A stretch of DNA of 64,000 nucleotides from assembly GCA_948567375.1 (NCBI GenBank), contig OX419761.1, forward strand, positions 27,752,243 through 27,816,242, in the 5' to 3' direction. The notes under the pieces were generated by a model, which was not told the origin of the DNA, made no database searches, and saw only the letters and a program-made list of their open reading frames with translations. The stretch comes from Lunularia cruciata (lineage: Eukaryota > Streptophyta > Marchantiopsida > Lunulariales > Lunulariaceae). This document shows positions 14,056 to 25,500 of the stretch, one piece after another. A program made the position numbers and the translations under genes. How positions within the stretch are numbered: the stretch's first letter is position 1; each line of letters starts with the position of its first letter.

Positions 14056-16949
14056 CTATTCGCTGCTGTCCTTTCTAGAGTCCCTTTGAATATCATACTG
14101 CACAGTTATGTCTGCAGCTGATTTCATCTGCATGAAACACATCTTAGCTCTTGTAAATACCATTAGCTTCAGGTGTCGCAAAGGAGACACGGAATTTTTT
14201 AATTGTCAAAACTCTTCACGTCCTTAAGACTAACAGTGCTCTAACGCTCTGGCACAAGTTCGTGAGTAGAAATCCACCTGCTTCCCATATGTCTCAGAGT
14301 GAGCAGTTCAATTTGTGTGTGAATTCAAAGAGTGCTTCGGATGGACTAGTTCAGGTCTAACCCTTACCTGGACCACGTTGACCCATTGCTTGATAGCACA
14401 GCCAGGGGCAGCTATGAGGCCAAAAAAGAAAAGAACTGACTTCTCCTCGAAAGCGTGTCTCACGGCCTGCAATGGAAAAATTTCCGTCAAAGGAAATTGG
14501 GTGTGCAATTGTTGGTTATAGAGGGCTTAATCACACTGAAGCCAACATGCGTACTGAAGACACAATGAAGTGAAAATGGAGAACTTGTCTTTGAGGAATA
14601 CCTCAACAAGGTTTCCTGTCGGATTGGGTAAGAGAAAGAGTACGACGTACAGGACCTGAAAAATGAGCTCAGTGTGATTAATGCGCCAGCAATTCAACGC
14701 AGAACCTGGAAGCCCCTCCTTCTCTTTCTTCCACTCTATACACGCATGTTTAGAACTTAAGAAGCAACTCTTTCATCAAATAGTAGAAGGAGGTGTGCGG
14801 TATAATACTTCAGCTCCCACAGCGCAGTACCCCATGAATATACGTTGTTGATAATAAGTCCGTAGAATCCAGCTTCTACTGTCTGACATGTCCTTGTGAC
14901 TTGTCTTGCTCGATAAGAATGTACTGCAATCAACGACAATATCTTAGCAACGCAAGCATGTGCACAAATCTACTACGAGGATCTCCAGTCCTCCTTTTTG
15001 AAACAAGAACAAAGTGCAAATTAACACCCAATGAACTTACCTGTACATCTGCATCCAGTGACTGGAGATATCCAGAACGAATAGACCAAGGAACAGTAAA
15101 AATGAACTCCTGGAGTGGCAATTACAGTGACGTGGTTAACAACTGACCCGGAACAAAGCCAAATCCAAAAAGGAGTAACTGTTGTACACCAGCAGCTAAC
15201 CACTTGAGCTCTAAATCGTGACCCACATTAGTCCTAGACGACCTAAGAAGCATAGATCAAAGAGTTTATGTTTTTATGTCCAAATGCCAGCTCGTGAAAC
15301 ACCATGGAAATAATCGATCAAACACACTTTATCGTTCAGCATGCACTAACTTAAAATAGATTCCATGCCAACAAATTTCCTGCTGCGTATGAATAGGCAC
15401 CTACTTATAAATGTGTGAAAGAACCACCAACAGTCCAGCAGTGCTCACCCTGCACACCAAACGTAGTGAGTCACATTACCTAATGTAACACAGAAACACG
15501 GAAGAGCTCAGGATAAAAATTCGAAGTAGAAAAAGGTCAAAACATTGAAGCCGAAGCAACTGTGTTTTACCTGTCTGTGACCATATCCAGCACAGCTCCG
15601 AAGGTAGAAGCTGCAATAACAATCCTTGTTTGTAAGTATTTTTGGAGTAACTTGTTTTGGAGTATGTTTGTAAGCAGTAGTCATTAATCTACATGCAGAG
15701 AAAAACAAGTACCCAACCTTGTCAGCGGGTATAATAACGGGCCTGGCTTGTGGCACTTTCGACTCGCAGCTATCCACGAAAAGTCAGTACTTTGAAGGAA
15801 GTATGGACCATCAAGGTGTGAAAGAAGACTTACTTTGGTTGAGCATACGAGCGAAACGCCCATCGAGTTCATCGCACACAAAACTGCATTAAAGCGACAC
15901 ATATTACGCATTAACGCAACACGTGGCTCAATTTAAGAAGACTAGGACATCCAGCATATAACAAGAACAAAAGCTTTCAGGAACAAACTTTCTTTGCCTG
16001 AATGTTCAAGTCCAAGGCTGGATGCACACACTATCCAAATTTGAACTTGGAGGAGATTTATTGGGTATATCTAAATGGAACCAGTTCGCTAGAACACGGC
16101 TCTATTCCCACGTAGGACTGGATATGAGACATATGTCCATGGAAACAAGGCTTGCTACTTTAAAATGATGGCAATCCAAATTATTGCGTGCAACATGGTT
16201 GGAAAGTGATCAGGAAAAGGTACGAGAACATTTATGGACGGAAGTGCTCGACCAGTATGCAGAGGTCTGTCATTTTCAAGATAGTTTTAAATCAACAATC
16301 TTATGACGGAAAAGAAACATGAGAAATATTTTAATGAGGCCCACTTCTTCATGCCGTACAAGCTTATCCCACACAAACCTGATGAGATAGAGGGCAGCGA
16401 ATAACGGTTTGTTAGTGAAGCAGACGGCAAAAGCAGCTATGTTCGCAAGTACTCTGGCATATCCTGCAACGAAACACGGACGTCTTAGACGGCACAAATA
16501 TGTAGTAACAAATACAATCCTGTATAGAATCCAGTCGTTGCACTGAGATCACTCACATAAAATAGACATGTTCTCTCCCAGATTCTGATAATAGTTCTCC
16601 TGCTAGGAAAATACTTGGCAAAAATCAAACAATTCAAGCATGAAGTCGTACACGAAAGTTCTAATAAGTAAGTGAGGGGTGGACAAAATCGATGAATCAC
16701 CGAGACCCATCAAGATTCCGTGTGAGATCATGATGGAAAGCAACCGGTGATTGATAAAAATTTGATATGTCGTCTGAGCAAACCGGGGAAATATTTGAGG
16801 ATTGACCTACCGATAAGATTTGGGACGTATAGGTACACAGGCCAGCTGCGGAATCCGGATCGCGAGGTATTGCCCTGCGAGGAGCGAGTTTCGATGGAGC
16901 CCTTGCCATTGCCTTTGGGGCTTGGACCTTTGAGCTTCGTGGATCCCAT
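14056..16949 (-). CDS. PIS: Phosphatidylinositol synthase (CDP-diacylglycerol--inositol 3-phosphatidyltransferase), 10 exons
   Basis: Makes phosphatidylinositol from CDP-diacylglycerol and myo-inositol at the ER/Golgi membrane. By-eye exons, all GT-AG: 16949-16811, 16463-16379, 15883-15834, 15610-15571, 15449-15405, 15109-15041, 14923-14809, 14655-14602, 14466-14368, 14127-14056 (TAG stop). They join into 255 codons without a frame break. The CDP-alcohol phosphatidyltransferase motif D-x2-D-G-x2-A-R-x8-G-x3-D-x3-D is perfect: D79, D82, G83, A86, R87, G96, D100, D104. Other family landmarks are PVYLYVPNLIGYARVLAN near residue 37, DISSHWMQMYS mid-protein, GYCAVGAEVLY, and IKQWVNVVQMKSAADI near the C-terminus. 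The N-terminus is about 25 residues longer than in flowering-plant enzymes and is Ser/Gly/Lys-rich. An in-frame ATG at 16982 would add 11 residues; I chose 16949 because its product starts MGSTKLKG without the Arg/Glu-rich run. The C-terminal 'ADITVQYD' replaces the usual plant 'ADVCVLYD'. Confidence 0.93.
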
Positions 16950-18829
16950 CGCGTATTCCTTCTCTCGTCCTCGCTCCCTCAACCCAACCCCCCAACTCCT
17001 GTCTCAATCAAACAATCCACTAAACAACACAGGACTCAATCCGCAGCAGCAGCCCTCCATCCCACTCACTCAATCTTCCGTCTCCCGTGCCTTCCTGCTG
17101 TCCCAAGACCCCACCCTCCTTTCTCTGCTTCACTGGTTATTCTGTATGAACTGAGTCACCGATTAAAGGCAGACGGAAAGACAAAGCAGAGTTGCGGGGA
17201 AGCCCCCAATTAGACAGGGGCACGTTACTTAGAAGCAGTCAACAGCTTGATAGCTCCAGCTGGTTCTGTCTCCTCTCTTGACCCCGCTTCAAGACACAAT
17301 CTAGAATTCTCTCCTCTTTCGTCTTCGCATTAGCGTGTGATGCGCTAATGCAAGATCGTAGAATCTGGAGACCAGTTCTCTGGGGCTACTCACTTACGTA
17401 CCGAAGCTCATTATAGGGTGAATATCCCGGGAGTTCCAACCCCGAACACTGCCTCGACTCAGGGAGGGGAAAAGAGGGCTCGTCTTTCTTCAAATGCGGG
17501 CTGATGCTGAAGAAATTGTTGAAGGGAAGTCAGGTCTGCCATGCTTTCATGGTGTGCAGGCTCCCTGATGCTTTTAGTTCGAATGCGGTTGGCACAAGAC
17601 CGGTAAATCTTTCCCCTTGATCCTTAAGCTGGAGGACACTTCCAAGGCAATTGTATCTTCCTTCATTCGAGAGAGAGAAGTTTCTCAATGAAAATGAACT
17701 CAGTGTTAGAGGTTCTCTGTTACATGCATACACCTCTTTGAAGCGAATGGCCCTGGAAGCTGCAGGTAGTGTGGACGGGGCAAGTTACCTCCATGGATAG
17801 TTTCTCGGCACTAAGCCCATGCTGATTGTATCTATTGATTCATTGGCCATCTACAGGAAATGTACTTCACAATGGGTCTTGATGACGCGGTGCTTTAAGT
17901 CAGCAATTTTAATCACTTCGGTGTTTGGAAGCTGGGATGTTTTGCAGTAGTTGGTTTAGTTTGTTACGCTGCTATCACAGAGATTCAGATGCCTTCCAGC
18001 AATAATTGAGCATCTGCTCGAGATTTCGCTAAATTATTGAAAGTGCATTGAGACCAGGACTTCGGCCAGAAGATGGCGCTTCCTCAGGCAGGTCTGCAAT
18101 TGTTTCAACTTCTCCTTTCATAAATTAATGCCCACTTTGTTGTAGTCATGCCAATTGTTCGCTGTTTGGCAATTCCATATCATTCACGAAAAGCGGAGAT
18201 ATTTACATGATAAGCACATCTGCTATACCACCAGCCCAAGCTGGAACCCAACTAGCAGTTATCAACAGTCTGGACTGAGGTGAGTGGTAGGATTCTATTT
18301 GGGAAAAGGATGTCGTGGGAAGTCCATTAATGATCACTTCCAAGAACCTTACGCAAGCTACTCAATGTGAGTATCATATACATCTTCTATCATGGTTTGA
18401 ACCTGTAACGTTTGACATCTTCTGGCCAGAAAACTGAGCTGCAACTTTGCTTTGCAGGTAAAAATGGAGAACCTAGTTTCACTAGAAGTAATTTCACGGT
18501 GAAGCTACAGAACCTGCTCCATCTCTCGAATAACAGTCCATCTAATTGTGGCCGTATGTACGAGAATCAATGACCTTGGTCTCTTGAACACCTTGCCAAT
18601 ATTGATTGCCATAAAGGTGAGAGAAAGCCCCAAACGGCACATTCCATCCAAAGTAAAGCAGACGACTGTTCCAGAGCTGGTTACTTTGAGATGAGAAAGA
18701 CAACGTGAAGATCACGTTACGCAACAGCAAAACATGTAATATACAAAACCCATTGCTCACCCGGAAAGTCAATTCCAAAGAGTCACTCGTAGGGTAGCAC
18801 ATGCATTCCAGTGGACCCGCGCAAATCTT
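16950..18829. promoter_or_regulatory. Spacer between the two genes: PIS 5' flank and J-protein 3' flank
   Basis: About 1.9 kb between the stop codon of the J-protein gene and the chosen start of PIS. It should hold the J-protein 3' UTR and the PIS promoter and 5' UTR. The part nearest PIS (16950-17130) is pyrimidine-rich on the + strand, so purine-rich in the transcript sense, as in a plant 5' leader. I see no further coding sequence and could not place a TATA box confidently. Confidence 0.5.
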
Positions 18830-21800
18830 CTACCATTGCTTCTTTCCTTTTCGCTTTTTCCTGCTTGGCTTCGCTCCCTTAGCTGCTCCTCTTCCTCCAG
18901 GATAACCGGGGACTCCATTGAGATCGTTGAACATCCCAGATGCCATGGCACTTTCAAGCCAATCAAAAAATTCGTGCTCTGTCATATTCTCATCCAAATC
19001 CGGAAACGGAAATCCTTCTGGGGGGTTACTCCGGCCTGGGCCTCTTGGCACTCGGCCGCTTGTACTCCGTGTTGTACCTTTCCCAGTTCCAGCGGTACTT
19101 ACATGGAAAGTTGGTTTATGTGTATTAGGTGGACACTTCATACCCTGAATCATACAGTTATACAGAATGAGTACAGTAGCTTGCAGTTTCCAGGAAAAAC
19201 GCTCTATCTCGCTGTTTGAAAATTTGAAACAACGATTCTCTGCTTCAACCAATCATTGAGACAAATGGTAGTTACAAGTGAGCACTTGAGAAGTACCTGG
19301 CATATTACCCACTCCGTGACGTCGTATACCTTGCCCTCCGCGCATGCAAAAGCATGAGGTACATCCACCTGATAAAGAGGCATTATGTTGATGAACAAGA
19401 TAAGCAAAAGCAATCTCAACCAAAGAAGTACTTGGGATCGATGGATACGTCAAAACACCAAACTGAGGCCCATGAACCTGACAAACTTAAGATGATACGA
19501 AGTAGAGTGTATGTTTTGCTCTACCACAGGTTACATATGCTCTTAAGATGATACGAAGTAAAATGTATTTTGCTCTCCCACAGGTTACATATGGCAGTAC
19601 GTTACAGAGCACTCATGCAGAAGAGCAAAACGATAGATTCGGCTTCTCCCGTATCCACCTACGATGTCAACCTATAAACGTACCTTTTGGAAAATTCCGA
19701 AAAAGTAAGACTGCCCAGACTGCTCCACCCAGCCATCCCCATCCTTCGCTTGATGATAATCATTACATTCCTGCAATTACCAGAATTATATACATCAGTC
19801 TAACTTGAATCAAGCTTGTATATTACACAGACAATGTCACTCTCAAGCACCCTGGTCTTCTACAGGAGTTTCAGATGGGAGCTAATTTCTCCAATGGTAA
19901 TAATGATCCACCATTGATAATTAGTGCTAGTCGTTACTTAAGATACTGCCTGCCAGCCTCCCCGTCCAGGAATGTCTTCGTCTGATAGCGAAACATCCAT
20001 TCCCACAACGTTCAAAATAGACCCACCTATGCAGGGCATGCTCAATCCCCAACCCTTACCTGCTTGCTTGGTATTTATTTACTGTGGCAAAACCGGCAAG
20101 CATGTCATGAAACAGCTAAAGTGGCATTGGTCACCTAGACACAACGTTGTGTAGTTCGGTGCCTGACAGGAGACAATCCGCAATATTGGGCCAGGTATCT
20201 AGTAATCTTACAAGCTGAGTAATAAATTTGCAGTCCAATACATTGTCATCAGAGGGTGAGGCTTCGTGACATGATACACGAGCAAACTGGAATCAAATCT
20301 CAGCAACTGCCAGGGTCATGGGATCTCTTAATGACCGATAAGATTGATAGTAAATTTGCCGATACACAAAGGGTCATTCAAATCACTATGGAACATTAGA
20401 ATCGGAGAGTTAACGACCATTACCTGACACCATCTTGCCCGTAACTTACTTCTATCGGTGAAAATCCAGACATGTGTTTCATTACATTTTCTACAAGCGA
20501 TTCTTCTAGATTCTGCGGGTATATCATCATCTGCCTCATCGTCTGATTGGTTGCAACCACAATTCGGAGATCCACACCTACCAGCCTGAAAATCAACCAT
20601 TATTAGTTATACCACGTGCACATATGTGGATATGGAGCAATATGTACGTAGACACAGAATCTCGTTCCTGTACTGATTTGGTACGTTCACAGTTTCAAAC
20701 ATGTATAAAGGCTTCCGTTGAGAAAGATTTAGGACTCATGGCATGAAACTCCGACAACGGAGAGAAGGTTAACCACTTTTCACTTCTAAATACTCATATC
20801 AACGAGTCACTCTATGAAAGTTGCCAGAGTATCACCAGATTCACCAACAAACCACTAAGCTTATGGAAGTCTTGGCTTCAAGTCATGTGCTATACGATAC
20901 GTCCTGAAGTGTCAGGTACTGACAGCAACTTCTGAATCCTTGTTTGCTTTTCCTGAATCCAGTATATTTCACAGACCTATGCCATCTGACAGATAGATGA
21001 GACACTTAAGGTCGACGCCTTTGCTACTCTCATTCGTTGCATGTCTTGTATAAAGTCTACGGAAGTATGGTCAACACACCTGATGAAAACCTTGCCGGTG
21101 CTGCCGAAAATTCGATAATACTTCTTCCCTTCTTAATTCATCGTCATAACTTTTTCTCTTTATGGTATCCAACAACACCTGGAATCCAAACAACAGTAAG
21201 AAATCCATACTATTATTCTTTGTCTGCTCACAACGTGTAAAAACTGTGATTCGTACTTTTCTTTCAGGTTGCACAAACGTGCTAAGGTTATATGACACGC
21301 ACATACTTTTGGAATTCCGAAACAAGACCCGAAATCTATTTGACACCTAGTAAAAATACTTTTTAAATGGCCCACTGGATCAAGGTGGAACTTCGAAACT
21401 GATTACAAAAGGCAAACAAAACAGGACAGTCGGGAGGATTACTACCTCGTATGCATTTTGTAGACGTTTAAAAGCTTCTTCAGCTTTCTCGTTTCCTCTA
21501 TTTTTGTCAGGATGAACAAGCATCGCCTGCGAGTGAGCATGCATCATCAATTACGTGCGATGACCACAGGCATAGAATATAAAACTTCCTTAAATTTCGG
21601 TCTTAGATAGATCACGGGAGTTTAGAAATGTCGTACCCAGCACTTTCAAGGGAAGGCCTGCACCTAGTCGAGAGCCTGTGCAAGTCAGCGACTTATGATC
21701 GCTGCAATAGGAACTCGACTGTTCACATCTTCGAGATTACACTCACCTTTTTTCTGTATTCTCGCTTGAGAACAGCCACATCGAAGCTCTCGTATCGAGA

Positions 21801-24006
21801 AAACCCAATAACTGCATAGTGATCCCTAGAACTAAGCACCCGTGCAACTTCCTCCTCGGCGGACGTTGGATCACCTTCTGAGGTTCCGCTTGTGGATGCT
21901 CCCGCCGAGTTTCGACCATAATCGTTGTTTGGAATAGCTTCCGCATATGGTGCGCCGTCTGCAAACCCACCAGAGGTTCCCTGGCCGGAGTTGGCACTTG
22001 ATCTAGAGGCACTCGGCCCTCCGGCTCGCCTGCTACTTCTACTTGAATGATTATGATGAGAACTACCCGTCTTGGAGTTCCCTTGTTCATGAGCTCCACT
22101 TGATCCCTTCTCATCGCTACCAACTCCATGCTTCCCCTCTGAACTGTTGCTCAAGAAGTACACTACCAAGTCACTTGAAACAAAGGCAAGGCCCGTGCAC
22201 AGTATAAGACTCCCCCAGCCTCCATGGCTTTTGACAGAGTACATTGAATACAGCATGGTAACCAGAATTGCCATCCTGGCCTGATCCAGGATGAAGAAAC
22301 TACCTGTGGAGAGGCGCCAAGCTCATTGGTCAGAGCATGCGGGTGTTACCGTTGACAAGACGCGACTTCTATCAGAAACTAAATGAGCAGTCCCATAAAT
22401 TCTTGGTCACCCAGCTTGCAAGCCGGATTAGAAGAATTTGCATATTCAACTTGTAAACCAGGCATTACTGGTAGGTTCTAACTGTAGTTCACAAAAGACA
22501 TTCTAGGGGGGAGCTTGAACTTTAAGCATAGCACAAGTCATTGGTGGAAAGTGCTTCAATGCTTGATTTCATCCTCCAATTATGAGAACCAATTATGTGA
22601 ATGTGAACATGAACACTTACCGCCAATCAATATAACTGCAGCAGTTGTCCAAAAGCTACCGTACATCCACAGAACCACGGCACCGAAAAGGCCTGTGATT
22701 GCAAAAGCAGGTGTGTAACTCAGCAAGAATCCGGCTCCCAAAGATATGACCTGCAACGTTCCGAAGTAGATGCATACAAGGGTGAGGACAAAAACAGAGA
22801 CAAGTGCTTACAGTGAATTTCCCAACTCGACAATCGATTTTCTTCACTGAAAACGTTCTGCAAGACCGTGACAGCTGCAGTGTATTTGCAATCTCAACTT
22901 TGACGCATTCAATAAGTCTTTCATAAGTGTCGAACCCCAATGACAGAACAAGTATGAGGTGCCATGTGAGAATTAAAGAACGAAGCTTCAGCGGGCCACA
23001 TTACCAGGACAAGGCAAAAATTGAAGAAGCCAGCCAAGATGCTGAGATTGAGGGCGGTGCACCACATAAGCAGGAAAAGTGCTGCCGAGCCCAGCCTAAA
23101 AACGGAATTGAAACCTCTGATTCCGCATTCTAATGACACCAGACTGAGCACAAGCATCGCTCTGGATGCTAGCAACAACCACTTCTTCAATATAGGCCAA
23201 CAGATTCGGCCAACGGTTTCCACTTTCTCTTTCGCTTGTAGTAGCACGGCTCTTGCGGCTTCCATCGCCGGCCATGGATCAGGCACTTTCAACTCCTTCG
23301 TAAACCAACGACCAATACCAGTGTTTAACCCAACCCCGTCTTCTCCAACAGCATTAGACCTTTCTTCACGGGTGTATTCTTTTGCAACTTCTGGACCTAC
23401 ATCGGATCCTTCCTTTGGATCCTCTGATGTTTTACTCCTGGTTGTGGTAGATGATTCAGAAGGGGATTTGAATGCGTCCGCACCCCGTTCAGTTCCTGCT
23501 GACGCTCCCCCAGGTATATTCCTTGTTGTCCCATCTCTTGCACCGGAATTTGATCTTCCTGCGCTGCCTTTACCACCTCTTCCTCCGTCGTTGCCACCCT
23601 TTCCTGCTCCTTTACTGCCATCTTTTGATCCAGATCCTCCTCCTCCCTTGGAACTTTTCCCTGAGTTTGCCCTGTTTGTCCATGATCGTTCTTTTCCATT
23701 GCCAAACCTTGGTAATTCCTCTGTTACTGATGCTGAGAAGTTGACATTTATCTTAGGGTTAATAAACTCATCCCCCCCACTGGCGTTGCTGGTTTTTTGT
23801 TGGGTACCTTCAGAAGCAGTCTGGGGCTTGGGAGTTGAATCCCCTGTTTCGGCAATTCCAGGGTCGTGTCCAGTACGGGCTTCAAACTCCTTCTCCTTGC
23901 CAGCTTCCCAAATTCCTCCATTAGAAACTACGCTTGGCTCCGTGGTTTCAACACCTGCCCCCTGCTGTGCCCCTCTTTCTCGCCCTCCTTCCCCTACTTG
24001 GCCCAT
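18830..24006 (-). CDS. Membrane J-domain co-chaperone with Jiv90 domain (DNAJC14/Jiv type), 9 exons
   Basis: J-domain proteins stimulate Hsp70 ATPase; the Jiv/DNAJC14 type is membrane-anchored, generally at the ER. By-eye exons, all GT-AG: 24006-23005, 22750-22621, 22303-21747, 21526-21446, 21178-21080, 20585-20424, 19770-19684, 19368-19297, 19144-18830 (TAG stop), giving 834 residues in an unbroken frame. Order: Gly/Ser/Lys-rich low-complexity N-terminus (to about 250), a cluster of hydrophobic membrane segments (about 275-430), a Ser/Gly/His-rich linker, a J domain (about 536-600) with HPD at 568-570, then a Jiv90 domain. Jiv90 hallmarks are C654, C657, C676 and C679 as a probable zinc site, DYHQAKDGDGWVEQ, EGKVYDVTEW and GMKCPPNTHKPTFHV. 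After this come DLDENMTEHEFFDWLESAM and a basic tail ending KKRKGKKQW. An in-frame TGA at 24042-24040 upstream of the ATG supports the start. Eight introns of about 150-650 bases; most are phase 0. Confidence 0.92.
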
Positions 24007-25500
24007 AAGGGACCTACTTTGCTCAATTTTGAGGAGGGCTCATTGACTGATATGTTCCTTACCGTCAACACTGTGCACTCTGCTTCCGTTCTGGCCGACC
24101 GCCTCCTTTAAACATACAGCATTTTCAAATCCGAAGCTCGCAATTAAGCCTAGAAGAAAGACCATCTTCGACCAGCGATCGTCAATTTAGGTACCTAGTC
24201 CTCCTCCAGAGCTCACTAAATTCAGGCATAATTAGGCGATCGGCCACTGAAGACAGGCAGGAACGGTAGGGGGAACACCTGACCCTTTCAACTACTCCAT
24301 TATTGTGCCCTTACGTATAGTAGACCAAACCTGAACCTCTTTAATCCTCAATATACAACCTCTGGCCTCCTACTGCGAGTGATCATACCACATGCACGGA
24401 CACAATCCTGTCATCCAGCAAATAAAATGTGCAAAACCTCCGTTCGCAGCAGAATCCTTACACCCGTGACTTATTCTTTAAATCCACAGTAGATTTCACT
24501 CCTCGGTCCTTTCTACAACTAACCGACCCACTGAACTCAAAATTTTATTCCTCCAGACGAGGTCAGGGCTATGCCCGTCTGCTAATCAAAAATTTCCTGC
24601 CCTTCCCTGCGACAACCAGAATCCTCCAATCCTCGAGACTGCAATCTTTCTCCTTGCCTCCTTGCTTGCTACCTCCGTCCAAAACCCCAAAATCTTGTGC
24701 TCCCTTGCTCCTCCCCCCGATGAGCCCGTCCTCCAAACCTGATGCACCTCGCTACCTCTCGAGATGGACGGCACCGCCACCACCACCACGACTGGTCTCT
24801 CTTTTTCCAACTGCAAAAGCAACCACAGCACCACCACAACAAGAACAACAACTTGCAGGGAGATAGGTGGATGAATCCCCCTCCTATCTCTCCCCCTCTC
24901 TCCTCTGTAGGCCCTCCCTCGCACTACCGAGACCACTTCAGATATTCCTTCCTTCCAGGTCAGGTCCTACTGCTGCTCTTCTCCTTCTTCCTCTGCTTGG
25001 TGCGGGCTCTGGTCTAGTCCTCCCCGTATAATAGACTTGAAACGACTAAAATCCACTCTTCTTCTTCTGAGTCCTCTTTCTCACAGTGGCAGCAGGCACG
25101 AACAGAGAGCGTATGCAGGGTGGATCACCAGTGGCCAGCCCTATTCTCTCGCCCTTTCCTTCGTTCCCAAACTTTTCGTTTTCTTCTTCCAATCAATCGA
25201 TCATGTCCTCCCAGATCAATGTCGCTGAACGCCCTCCCTGTCTGCTTGTCCGAACATTGTACTAGTGAGCCACCCTCCACAACACAGCAGCAGCAGCACC
25301 AGCCCCGGAAGCAGGAGAAGTTCAGTTCAGTTGCTCGGTCTTCTTTTCTCCATCTACCATTCGCCCCTACCATGGTCGAGTGTCCTCGTCGTTCTTATCG
25401 CACCGACTGTACCTCGTCTCGGTCCTTCTTCCTCTACCATGATCCCCGCATCTCCAGCAATAGGGAATCTTGGATTCGCAACCACAAATTATTTTAAATA
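24007..25500 (-). promoter_or_regulatory. 5' flank of the J-protein gene
   Basis: This stretch holds no conserved coding sequence. From about 24.55 to 25.45 kb the + strand is strongly C/T-rich, so purine-rich in the gene's sense, with short CAC/CAG runs. That fits a 5' leader or promoter-proximal region of the J-protein gene. At about 25.5 kb it gives way to LINE-derived repeat. Exact promoter elements could not be assigned. Confidence 0.4.

Noticed and set aside
16354..16379. Longer exon 2 of PIS ending after FVWDKL
   Set aside because: Extending exon 2 this far would duplicate the FVxDxL residues already supplied by exon 3 and break the spacing of the catalytic motif. The GT at 16378 joins cleanly to exon 3.
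16747..17154. 135-codon plus-strand frame
   Set aside because: It lies antisense to PIS exon 1 and its leader. Composition reflects the pyrimidine-rich strand and there is no domain.
23021..24046. 341-codon plus-strand frame
   Set aside because: It is the antisense shadow of J-protein exon 1; its Pro/Ser/Leu-rich product mirrors the Gly/Ser-rich coding strand.
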